NCBI RefSeq assembly: GCF_024713945.1
Contig: NC_134683.1
Coordinates: forward strand, 1,850,501-1,914,500
Length of the DNA stretch: 64,000 nucleotides
Source: Dermatophagoides farinae
Lineage: Eukaryota; Arthropoda; Arachnida; Sarcoptiformes; Pyroglyphidae
Direction of reading: 5' to 3'
A model generated the notes under the pieces. It was not told the DNA's origin and did not search any database. It saw only the letters and a list, made by a program, of their open reading frames with translations. This document shows, piece by piece, positions 1 to 13,209 of this stretch. Within the stretch, counting starts at the first letter, position 1. The number at the start of each line of letters is the position of its first letter. The position numbers and the translations under genes were made by a program.

Positions 1-1056
1 ACAAAAATTGTAATAGAAAAAAAATTAGAGTGAAAAAGTGAAAAATTTTCAATTTAATTGCAATTCTACTGTCAAATCAAAATCATAATAATTCAAAATT
101 CTGGATGTTTTTTGTTTGTTAATCTTGGAATTAGTTTTTTTTTCCAAAACTAAATTTCATGCTCGTAATTATATGAAGATTAACAAATTGATGAAGATGA
201 CCATACACATATACACAAAGATATTTCATGGCATTTGATTACATGATAATGTTTAATGATTACAATGAAAAAAAAATGCAATTTTTCTTTGTTATGTTAA
301 AACATTTGAAACATTTTAATCATGTGTGTGTTTATTATTATTTTTTGAAAGCTTAACAATTCGTGCTAATTATCATTTGGATGGCTATTTTTATTCGAAA
401 TTATTAACACTTGTTCAGCATCATCATCAATGATTCTTTGGAATTGTTTAGCAACAACAATTCAAACAAAAGATTGATAGAACAAAACAAAAAAAAAATA
501 TACAGAAATCGAGCAAAATAAAATCGTGAAATCCATGTGTGTACAGTATGCATTGTTTCTGTGAAGAGGCGTCACGTAATCCGGAAACATTTATTTACCG
601 CTGTCATTACCATCATTGCCTACACCAAGAAAAAAAACCAACGTATAAACACAACAACAATAATACAGAATACAGAATACAGATATATATTCAAATGGTG
701 GAAAAATCCTTTGTTTCCAATAAATATGGTATATTTTTTTTCTGTGATGGAAAAAAAACCGCCCACACTCTTGTGAACGAAGTACTGTTACCACTGAGGA
801 TTTTTGTGTGTGTGTATTTTATATCTAAAAAAAAAGTGGTTATAATTGTGGATAGTAAGCGATTCTTGTGTGATGAACTTTTTTTTTTGTTATTTTAACA
901 TCTTGATATTTCATTTTTTTTTTTTTTTTTGTTGTTCATTTACATCATCAATTTGTTCGTATCTCAGCAGAAAAAAACATGAAAAATTATTAACATCAAA
1001 ACCAGAGCATATCGTATCCATTATTCATCGAAGAAAATGTTGAAGAAAAACCCAAA

Positions 1057-1081
1057 GAGAGAGAGAGAGAGAGAGAGAGAA
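1057..1081. repeat. (AG)n microsatellite
   Basis: About twelve uninterrupted AG dinucleotides in non-coding DNA. Confidence 0.9.
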
Positions 1082-1194
1082 TAATGTTCATTCCGATGTG
1101 AAAGAATAAAAACAAAAACAAAAATGTCACACACGGCACATTACACTTGAATTAAAGTTGTGTATACAGAACAGTGTGCACGTGTCGTTTTGAG

Positions 1195-1195
<1 letters not shown>

Positions 1196-1225
<30 letters not shown>

Positions 1226-1258
1226 GGTGGTGGTTGTGGTTGTGATGGTGGTGGCGGT
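1196..1258. repeat. (GAT)n-(GGT)n compound trinucleotide tract
   Basis: GAT units grade into GGT/TGT/GGC units. The open frame across it is only poly-Asp/poly-Gly and is not taken as a gene. Confidence 0.8.
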
Positions 1259-4200
1259 GAGATAAGAAAATTCCAAAAAGAAAAAATTAAACCACTTTTG
1301 TGGAAGAGACAAAAAAAAACAACAACAACTAATAATTTAATTTTTCTATGGAAATTTATCCATTTTGATTGTTTTATTCGAAAATTGATTGATCATGAAT
1401 CATTGTTTTTCAAAGGAATTTTTTTTCTTTTTCTTTGTTTTCTACCAAATTCTTGCTGACTTGACTATATATGTTTGCTTTGATAATTGATCAAAATTGT
1501 CACTGGAAAATGAAATTAACGAAAGAAAATTTTCAATAGAATTTCCATTGGAATTTTTTTTTTTTTGGCTTTGTTGTTACAAACAAAACAAAAAGTTTCG
1601 TATGTATATAAACGACCAAAAAAAAAAGATCATCCTATTAGATTGAATTTAAAAAATATATATTAATATTAATATATCAAATTCAAATAAAATTTTGAAA
1701 TATTTGTTTCATTCATCCCATTTCCAATGGATAAAATGGTAAAAAAAAACTTTTTCGATACAAAACTGACGACATATGATCACCATCATCATCATCATCA
1801 TGGATTATATATAATGATGATGATGATTTCTAGTGAAGGATTTTCAAACTTTCAAACATCGATATTTTTTTTTTCCTTTCAATAGTTCCATGTAACAAAA
1901 CCATACGAAATTCTTCTATGTGTATGTGAAAAAGCCATTTTTTTGTGGATGGTAACCAAAAAAAAAAAAAAAAAAAAAAATTTAAATTTTGAAATTGTGA
2001 ATATTCTTGTTTTTTTTTCTTGGAAGCCATTTTTGATGCCATGGATTTTTTTTATGCCATCACAATAATAATATAATGGATGAATTGTACTAGTAGTAGT
2101 AGTAGTAATAGTAGTAGTAACATCAATGAAATGTGTTCAATAATAATGTTTATTTATTATTTATTGACAAGAAATTCGATATTTTGTTTGTCTGCGTGTA
2201 TATTTCACATTCAAACATTTCTTTTTGTCATTTCATTCCAAAATGGCTCCAGTTTTTGTTTTTTGTCATTGTTTTTGTTTTGGATTTAGCCAATTTTGAA
2301 AAAATAATTTTTTTCTTTTGTTTGTTACTTTTTTTTTCTTTTCATACAATGGTTCCGGTAACATTTCAAACAGATTGTTGATCCTTTCATTATATATTTA
2401 CGGTGAATACAACTGGGAAATGAAAAAAAATGAAATGAAATGAAATGAAACAATAATACAAATAAATAAAAATAAAAATTCAGATCACTGAGAATTTTCT
2501 CATATATCGTATGATGGTGGATGATTTTCTAGTTGGCGATATGTTCATTTTTTTTCAATCATGACAATATGCAAATTTTTTTTTTTTAAAAGCCCTTTGG
2601 CAAACAGATGAATTTGTTCAATTATCATCACTGCCATCAGCCATCACCAAAATTAAAAACCTAAAGAATAGAATAGAATACATTCTATACATTCTTTAAG
2701 TTTTAAATAACATCCAAAATCAAGACAATCTCATGGTGTTAAATAAAATGAATGGCAGACTACAAAAATAATAAAACTTTAATCAAATCAAATAATACAA
2801 GTTAAGTTGGTGTTTGTTTTTTTTTTTTTTTTTTGCTTATTTTATCATCTGAAAATTCATTTGAAAATTAGGTTTAAAAATGAATAAATTAATGAATCAC
2901 ACTGGAGGCTCACAATAAACAATGGATTGAATTGAATGAATAGTGGAAACAGGAAAAAAACTCTCACTCGGTGATTTTCAGGTTTAATTTTATTTTACAC
3001 AAAAAGAATAAAGTGAACAAAAAAAAATCATGTCAACAAAAAATTCAAAAAAAATTCCAAACAATATAAAAATGTCTCAATTATATATATCGTTATAGGT
3101 TTTTGTGTGATTAGTTTTTGTTTATATCAAACATTCACAATTGCTAAATTGAAACAAAAAAAATTTCGTATAATCAATTTCGATTTATTATCATTCTTCA
3201 TCAATGATGATGAACAAACAGAATCAATACAGAATCAATAAATCATTATCATTTGTTGATTAATCTGCGGGCTTGTTGTTGTTCAGTACATTTGGATAGA
3301 TAAATTCCATGTAACAAAAAAAAATAAATAAATAAATAAATCTGGCCAGATTGTAACTTGTTTGACCATACAAATAATAAACACATACAATTTCTTGTCT
3401 ATTTTCCCAAAAATATTACTTCTGCCATTTGTTTCTTTGAAACTTCTCAACAACAACAACAATAACAACATTTTCGCCTGAATAATTCAATACTTTTTCT
3501 TATGGACCAATGAATTTTTTTTTCCTATATAAAATACAAAACTTTCAATAGCTTGATTTTGAGTTTTAGAATTGAATTGAGAAACACTATTAGATCTGCT
3601 GGTAGTTTTTTTTCTGTGTATCTGTGTGTGTGTTTGTGTGGCTACTCATCATTATCATCATCATCATCATCATTGTTGGACAAAATTGTTCAATGAAAAT
3701 TTGGTGTCAAAATTATTATTGATTTAATTATCTTTGTTGAACTTTTCAATAAATCTGGTTACAAAAGATAATAATTTTTTTTTTTTTTGAAGCAATGAAA
3801 ACAATGAAACAAAAAAAAATGAATCAATTCACGATTGTTTCAAATATCTCCACAAAAAAAAACACAAAATGAACAAAATTGCACCTTTTTCAATAAAAAA
3901 AAAATCAAATTGAATTTAGCCCTTGAAGAGATATTTGGAATCAACCAAATAAAAAAAAATGTTAATGACAATCATCAAATTCTATTTGGAATTTGTTTTC
4001 CATGCTATTATTATATCATCGAAAAATTAGATTCGATTTTTTCTTTTATAGATTTTCAATCATTGGATCCACAAAAAAAATCGTTTGGATTGTCAACAAC
4101 AAGAACAAGGTTGAAGATTCCATGTTTCGATTTCATTTTGATGATTCTCATAGTAGAAAAAAAACAAAATTCAATTTAATTTGATTTAATGATTCCAATG

Positions 4201-7200
4201 AAATTTTGTTGTTGTTGTTGTTGTTGTCACTGTTGTAAAGTTTCATTGTTGATAGTGTTTGTGGATAAAAATTTTACTTGCAAGTTATTTTGAATCTTTT
4301 ATCATCATCATCATCATCATCATCGTTATCATTATAATTTGTGATTTGAAATTCCAGAATCCAAATAGATTCAATAAATTCGCTTGATTGATAATCGTAA
4401 ACGAATGAATATAAACAAACAATGTCTATCCACATCCAATAACAACAACAAACTTTTGGGCAATGATTTTTTTGGCCAGAAAAAAAAGTTATTGCTTTTT
4501 TTTTGCCAATTTTACTACTACTGTGTGTGTGTGTGTGTGTGTATTATTCTGGTTAACCACTTTCTTTCTCTTTCGATGATTATTATTATGATTTCATGAT
4601 CACATAGAATTTTTTTTTTTTTTTTGGATCGTAATCATTTAGATTGGATTAGTTTTTTTTTGGGCAAATAAAATTTTTGTCTCGTACGAAACGATAATGA
4701 TGATGGTAAATTTTTTATTTCTATTTACAAATTTCGTCAATAAATTTCATGTTGTTGATACTAATCATCATCATCATCAGAATCATTTGTATGAATCACA
4801 TTCACATTGATGATTTAATTGAAAATTCAATGACCAAACGAAAATTGGATATATAAACTTTTTACATATAAAAAAAATTTCTATTTTTATGATGTTCATC
4901 ATGATCATTATGTGGCCATAACCATCATCATCATCACCATGATTATCATCTTTATTTCTGGTACTAAAAAAAAAATGTTGTTCACTTTCATACCAGAATA
5001 TAAGATGAGCTAATATTGACTGATGAGCTTGTATTTGCAATTTTCAATAATTTCTTTTTTTTTCATTATCAAATTTTTGCAGTTGTTAATGTCCAACAAA
5101 CAAAACAATGTCGGTGATTAGCAATATAATAATATTGATGATGATGATTGATTATTATTGGCCAATTGGCTTGATCGAACAAAAAAAAAAGAAACGAGGT
5201 ATAAACCATTTTGGGTATTGATTGAATTATGGAGAGAGAGAAAGAATCGAAATGCGATTATTTGATTCATGAACAGAATCGTGTTTTATTTTCCAATCAA
5301 AAAAAAAAAAAAAATGAAAGAATTCTTTTTACATTTTTTTCTTGTTGTTGTTGTTGTTCTGTTTCGTTTTTTTTTTTTTTTGCTTCGATCATCAATTTTC
5401 AAACAAATAACCACCATCAGAACGAAAATATGGGTTTTCATATACATTGGATGATGCAAAATCTTTTTGTTCTCTTTCTCTGTCTCACTTTTATTCTCTG
5501 GTTTAGCCATGGAATAAAAAACATAAAAAATCTTCTGCTGAACGATAGTAAAAACAATTGGAAAAAAAATTGCCGGAATAAAATATGGCGATAACAACTG
5601 CAAAAACAACAAATGAAAATGATGATGAACATTATGAATGATGAATTAATGTGGAATGAATGAATGAATGAATGAAAAATGATACGTCAACATCGTCGGT
5701 TTCATTTTCGTTATTATCATCAACATCAACATTTTTTTTCACTTGGATGTTTAATGTGGTCATATGGGGGGGGTGGAAATATGGAAAACAAAACGGAATA
5801 ATATTTGCTGTGAATGAAATGAAAATGGTAAAACAAAAGAAAATTATCCAATGTGATTTAAATGAATCTATAGATAGATCTATAAATAGAATCTTTAAGC
5901 AGCTGATATGGCTGATTTCGGAAATAATTTTTGCATCTTTTAATATTTTTGCCAATGACATTTTACTATGACTTTTTTTTCCGTTTATCAAACTCACGGA
6001 TGTTGCACAACAAAAAAAAATGACCACACAATCGACAAAAAAAAATCTGAACAAATCAATAAATTTTGTAAATCGAATACAAAATCAACCAAAGAAAAAA
6101 AAACTGTCAAATCTATTTGCGTCTGTTTTTGTCGAACAACCAAACAACCGAACAACAACAACAAAACCCATCAATGGATTGTATTATAATAATAAAATCT
6201 TGAAAATGAAGAAAGAAAAACTTGTTCATTGATGTCATCGAGAATGATGAATGAACTTGAAAGTGAATTAATGAAACAAATGGTACATACACATTTAAAA
6301 CAATGATGACAGCACAAATTTGAATCGATCCATCATTAATTAGAATGAGATTATGACTTACTGATGCTTGTTTTTCATATAGAATATTCTGTGTGTGGTA
6401 ATGGTAAAAAAAAACTTTTTTTTTCATTATACCCACTTATAAATATGTTTTCGTGTTCGTGCAAATTCAATTTTTTTCAAATTTCTTTTTTTTTCATTTC
6501 AAAAAAAAAAATTTAATTATTCATCATTTGGCAGATGATAATGATGGTTCAATCTTTTTTTTTCTCGTAATGAAAAAGATTATTTCACATTAGTGTTCGG
6601 GACAGGTGTTTATTCTGTGCAAAATATATATATATATGATCATTAATTTTGTTGCAAAATAAAGAATTTTTTTTTGTTTAACACAATAATTCATGATGTT
6701 AATGAAGAATTTATTCATTAACTTTCAAAATTATTGGATTTTTGTTTTGTTGTAATGTAAATGATGTGTCATCTCCAATGTGTATGTACACAAACTATTT
6801 ACACAGATGAGATATGTATTCAGTCATTATTCTGAGAATTGATTCCAGTGTGTGTTTTCTAAAAATAAACTCTTTCCATTACCATTATTATTGTTACAAA
6901 ATGAATCTGATGAAATGAACCTTTTTTTTCTTCTTTTACGGATGAAACGATTATTATTATTATTATTGATCACAAAAAAAACCGAAATTGGTTACAAAAC
7001 TATGAATTTTCAATTTCCAGAGGCCAAATAATCACTATATATGTGAACCTGAAATGAGCTGTCAGCAAAAAAAAAAAATCTTTTGTTTGTGAGTAAATTA
7101 GATTTTTTTTTTGTTTCATTATTTTTTCTCGGATATATTGTTTGGGCGGTAAATTTGGTTATATTCAAATGCAAGCATCCAATGATGGAAATTTGCACCG

Positions 7201-9653
7201 TTTTCAATATTGAATTTTTTTTTTGCTCTAACCAGAAGCCATTGATAAGATTAAAAAGGGTGGAATTTTTTTTTATATATTCTTCTCTGGTTCTTGAAAC
7301 TGATTTTGAAGTTTTTTTTCTGTTTATTTCTCATAAATTTTTCATTACAATTTTTTATTGTATTTTTTTTCTGTTCACCATAAGATTTGTTGGAATTTTT
7401 TTTTTTTTGCTTGGTCTTTCACTTCTCTTTTCTTGATTGACATTGATTTTGATGATGATTTGGTATTGGTTCCAAATTCAACAAAAAAAAATCATTTCCA
7501 TTCACAAAAAAAGAGGGTGTGTGTGTGTGTGTTTGTGCGTGTGATGTATATGATCAAATTTTCAAAACCTACATTTATTTGGAAACTGGTGACAATAAAA
7601 TGATACGATGAAAGCTGCGTGTGTGTGTGCGTGTACAAAAACCAAATGAAACATTTTGAACAACAATAATAAAAAAAATAAAAACTGTCTATATCTTTGT
7701 AGATAAATAAATATCTCGATATCGATAAAAAATAATGACAACACACACAAATCGATAAAATCGATATATCAGTTATCTTTTGTACATATGATCTGAATGG
7801 AATTTTTTTTTGTTTTGTTTTGTATCCTATTTTGAGTATCTATCTATCTATCCATCTACTTTAATACACATTCATTATAATAATCATTTTATTTTTGATT
7901 TGATTCTCTTACTATCCAATTTTCATTTGTCAGTCAGTCAGCCACATTTATTCATTCATTCATTTATTCAGCAATTGGATAGGAAAAAACAAAGAAAATA
8001 TTTACCATTTCAGAATTGTAACTGTAATCGAAACTGTAATTTTCAGATTAAATGTTAGACAAAATGAGAAATTCCTAATCATCATCATCATCATCATCAT
8101 CATAATTATGGCTGTTGAATGTCATTCTGTCTTTTTTTTGGCCCTGAACAATTTGAAATATATCCAACAACAACAACCACAGCAAAAATGAATGAAATTT
8201 TTTTTTCTCCATTATCCGATTAGATATATAAATTCAAAAATGTCAAATGTTCAATGTTCATATGGACATCGAGAAAAACAATGGCATTCCGGATAGATGA
8301 AAGAATAGATAGACGAAAAAAAAAAAATAATATTTCATACCTGGATTTCGAGGCTGTACCATAATAAAAAAAAAGTTTACAACTCTATTTTATGAAAATT
8401 ATCATCATCACAATGGTGGTGGTGGTTATAATTTATGTTTTTCGTTTTTTTTAGGTCATTACAAAAAATTTTTTTTTTGTACATATAAAACACAGATTCT
8501 GGAGAACTTTCATTTAATGTCCATCGATAATAGTGATAATGTGAATATAAATCAGAAATTTTTTTTGTTTGTTTGTTTGTTCATTTGATATTTTTTTTCC
8601 CGTGACAGCAAAAAACTCTCTGTTTCTCTTTCCGTTGTAAAACAGAATTTTTTTTTCATGGTGAGAATAATTTTCCAAATTATATTTACAAAAAGAATTA
8701 TTATTCGCTTTCTTGTGATTATCGACAATGGACCACCAAAACGACGACGATGATGAATGACTTGAAATATATGATATATATTCAAAGAATCTAAACAAAA
8801 GCGAATCACCAACAACAACGATCAAAAAGAATTAGAATCATAAGTTCAATAAAAAAAAATTTTTTTCCCATTTTTCTTATTACTTATGGACATGACGGAA
8901 TTTGTCTTTCTTTATTTTTTTTTTTTTTTTTGACAGAATCTATTGTTAGTATAGCATCATCATCAAAATATTAAATACCGTTGTTGATCCACAAAATACA
9001 CAAATTCCGTATAAATATCACAATAACAACAAGAATTAATTTCCTGTATATTTTATTTTTGCAACCAAAATTTGTTTCGATTTGATATATATATATAGTG
9101 GTGGTAACCACAATAAATGTCATGTTTTTTGTTATTGATATTTATCAGCAACAACGAAACAAAATAAAAATATTTTCAATAATCGATCAACCGGAAAATA
9201 TTATTTATATTTTTGGGTAAATGAAAAAAAAGTAATATTCCACAAGAATACAAGAACCACAAATATCACCAAAAAAAAAATAAAAAATATTCACGTATCA
9301 GAATCTATATTAATGTTATGAGGATTCATTACAAATGTGTGTGTGTGTGTGTGAGCTAGTTATATCTTGTCGTTGTTGTTGTTGTTGTTTGGTCTTCTAT
9401 TATGACGACGACGACGACGACGAATCCATTGTCATCAATTTGTCATCAAATATTCTGAACGCGAAACAGCAAAAGTTTGTTTTGTCGTTTTTTTATGTTT
9501 ACTTTTTTTGAAAAAAAAAAATTACCAAACAAATATAACGAGATAAAAAATTTTCATGATTTATTTTTGTACCATGATTCATAAGCTTTGACTTTTTGTT
9601 TTCTCTATAATGGATCACAAGGATAAATAAATGAATCAAAAAGAAAAAAAAAG

Positions 9654-9756
<103 letters not shown>

Positions 9757-10117
9757 ATATAGAATCCGAAAATCATTATTCAATAACAACAGAATAATTG
9801 AAGAATATTTGTTTATTCTTGCTTCCAAGAAATTCATAATAATAACATGATTATAATTTTGTTTCGTTGTTGTTGTTGTTGATGATAATGATCGTTTGGT
9901 GTCTGTACTTTCTGAAGGCTGAACCATTTGTTCGTCAAAGGTGATAATCATAATAATTTATCTACATATCATATTCATTTATTCAGCGATTTTTTTTCTC
10001 TTTATCTTTAGATCTTTTTGTTGTTGTTGTTGTCATTTATCATGGCTGATGATTATAGTCGGTCGGTTGGTTGGTTAGTGTCTCGAATTACGATATTCTG
10101 ATCCATTTTTATCTATT

Positions 10118-10142
10118 GTTGTCGTCGTCGTCGTCGTCGTCG

Positions 10143-10177
<35 letters not shown>

Positions 10178-10178
10178 A
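10118..10178. repeat. (GTC)n-(GTT)n compound trinucleotide tract
   Basis: A run of GTC units changes abruptly to GTT units. The six-frame translations are homopolymeric (Ser/Leu or Asn/Asp) and are not genes. Confidence 0.9.
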
Positions 10179-11173
10179 TTATTCCAGAAACTAGTAACAA
10201 TATTGATTCTTGTAACAAAATGCAATACAAAATGTTTCATCGTTTGCCATATAGAAAACATACGATACAAGACAATACAATATACATCAATCATCAAAGA
10301 AAAACAGACATCATTTATCTTTTCACAATACACAAACAAACAAACAAAAAAATTTTTTTTTTGTTCACAAATTCAAGCAAGAATAATTTTCATCCGATTC
10401 TCGGTGAATGTGGATTTTTTTTTATTGTTTTTTATTTGATTCATGCAAAAAGCAGAAAAAAAACCATTCATGGAATAATATTCGTCATCAGTCGAAATTC
10501 GTTTCGTGTATGTTTGTGGTCAAGAGAGAAAAAAAAATTTCTTTCAATGGCCACACACACCGTTGTAATTATAATCGACATTATTATTATTATTATTATC
10601 ATTTACATTTACTAGCCGGTATAATCATTATGTTGGTCCACATTGTTTTTCCCCATTTTTGTTATTATTCATCATAATATGGCCCAAAAGGTGCCATTTC
10701 AATTTTTTGTTATAATTATTTTTTTTATGTTTTTTTTTTTTTGCTATTCATCATCATCATATGGTCTCTCTAATCGAATAATGAAAACGTCTAATAAACG
10801 TGACCCATCATCTGTGGATATCTATTATCATCATTATATCTTTTTAATGTTCATATTCTACAATTTTTCTTCTCTTCTGTATTTGAACTATTAAATGATG
10901 AAAACAACAACAACAACAACCAAAAAAAAAAGTTTGCAATCGAATGCCATCAATATTTAGCAATGGTAGTAGTACTGTAGTTAGCAAAAAAAAAAAATTT
11001 CAATGCCATGACCTATATTCATTGCATAATTATATTCGGATAATAATTACTTGACGATAATGGTCTGGTTGATTTTTTTTTCTACATATGCAAAACAGAA
11101 AAAAAAATTTCTATTTCTGGTAGTTTTTCCTGTGTTTTTTTTCTTCTTCTAATAAACTTTCTGTCATGATGAC

Positions 11174-11206
<33 letters not shown>

Positions 11207-11859
11207 AACAGATTATCGTGTTTGGTCATTTTAAATCCGAAACAACAAAAAAAAATGTTTCAATTTATCTCAACTTTCCAATACAACAATGATGATGATG
11301 ACGTTTTTTTTTACTGCGGTTTGTCGCACACAAACACACACACACACATCAGCTGTGAAGTTTATTATTCATATTATAAATCATATAATAATCGCTGAAG
11401 AAAATATATAAAGAATTTTTTCTTAACAAATTAAGTTTTTTCTTTGTATCATTTTTTTTTTCTTTGAATTCTCTTTTTTCTCATTATTCTTTTTTTTCCA
11501 TTTTTTTCCAGAATCCAGGAATCTAATTTCTGCATATATTTAAATTATTGATTGACTTGTATATGTGGCAAACGACGACGATGATGATGATGATAATGAT
11601 CGCTATGACAAACAAACAACATTATCACTTGTATTGAACAACAACTATAAAACTTTGTAGTGAAAAAAAAAATTTCTTCTTTTCTTCTGTTTGTTTGTTA
11701 TTCTCACTATCTGTCCGCGACAAATATAACAAACACTGAATTCTGGAAAACATTAACCGTTATAGAATAAAAACGTGTATAGATAGGAGTGAAAAAAAAA
11801 GTTTTTCGAATCAACCAACCAACCAAACCAACCAGCCATTCAGCCAAACAACAACAACA

Positions 11860-13209
11860 ATGAAATTGAAACATCGATACGAATATAGATTTATCGAAAA
11901 TAATACCAACGATGATGATGATGATTCCGATGATGATGATGACGATGATGATAATGAAGATGAAAATATTGAAAAAGAAGAAAAATGGAAAATAAAATGG
12001 CCATCAATAACAACAATGAATGAATCATACAAATGGTCCAAATTTATTTGGCAAAATCATCATGAAATTGAACTGTCATATATCATTCATCGTAATCGAT
12101 CATCATCATCATTACCATTACCATTACCATCATTACCATTAACATCATCAACATTATTATCAATGCCTTACAATCATTTTCATAGTATCAATCCATTTTT
12201 TCATCTCCATCAACAACAACATTATTATCAAGATCATAAAATCAATAATAATAATATTTCAAATGATAAAATCAAGTCCAAAAAAACTTCATCATCATCA
12301 TTATCATTATTATCGTCATTTATAAAATCAGTGATAATTTTGCCAATTTCTAAACAACATCATTTTCATCATCATAAAAGCTTAATATCTCTTCTATTAA
12401 TATTATCATTATTATTATTATCATCATCATCACCATCTTTAGCATCAGAATCAATATCAACATCAATATCAACATTATCATCATCGACATTATCAATTCA
12501 ATCATCATTTTCTTTTTTACGAACAAATTCATTTTTCATAATTTTTATTTTACCAAATTTATTATTATTATTTGATACCGGTAGTATTGTTATGGCCTTT
12601 AAATGGACATTAATAAAAGATGTAAATTTTCTTGATACAAGTTATCTAATGCGTTGGCATCCTGGCCGTCATCCACATCAACATTCAATGATGAATGATA
12701 CATTTCCATTATTATCAACAACCAATATCATTACGAATAATAATATTGATCATAATAATAATAAAGATTTATTGGGTACAAAAAATTCACGTCCAATACG
12801 ATTTGTTGTATTAGCACCATACGGTAGTGATGAACAATATTCATTGGATAAAATTATGCCAGCAATCATAGCTGCAGTTAAATCAATAGAAGATGAAACA
12901 AAATTAAATAAATATAAATATCTTGGATGGGAACATGGTGCTGAAATCTATTTTGTCGATACACAATGTTCATCAGCCATTGGTCCATTGGCTGCATTTC
13001 ATTATTATATACGTGGTAAAGTTGATGTTTTTCTTGGTCCAGTTTGTCCATATGTATTAGCACCGGTTGCACGTTATACAAGCTATTGGGATATACCACA
13101 TATTACATCATCAGGACAAGTATCAATGTTTGATGATAAAAATAGTACATTTCGTATATTGACACGAATGAATGGTTCATTCTCAAGAATGGGACAATTT
13201 TTTAATCAG
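11860..13209 (+). CDS. Guanylyl cyclase exon 1 (N-terminus and start of ligand-binding domain)
   Basis: Codes for 450 residues ending FNQ at a phase-0 donor (cag|gtttgt). Residues ~311-450 start the ANF-receptor fold ([19 protein letters not shown]..., then [17 protein letters not shown]). Residues 1-310 are acidic and then rich in Ser, Leu, His and Asn. A signal-peptide-like stretch lies at ~173-190 and a second hydrophobic stretch at ~223-247. The first ATG is used here, but translation could begin further in, or an upstream exon could supply the true signal peptide. Confidence 0.75.

Noticed and set aside
537-898. Overlapping open frames of 79 and 119 aa
   Set aside because: Composition follows poly(A/T) and CAA tracts, no motif, and both frames are open by chance.
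2662-2702. Imperfect palindrome of AGAAT/ATTCT words
   Set aside because: Derived from a short tandem AGAAT repeat and imperfect; no sign of a mobile element.
5632-6054. 140-aa minus frame
   Set aside because: Mixed hydrophobic composition from T-rich DNA and (CATT)n; no domain, no homologous neighbour, no splice support.
12350-12532. 60-aa Met/Ile-rich minus frame
   Set aside because: Antisense translation of the (ATC)n-rich start of the cyclase exon 1.
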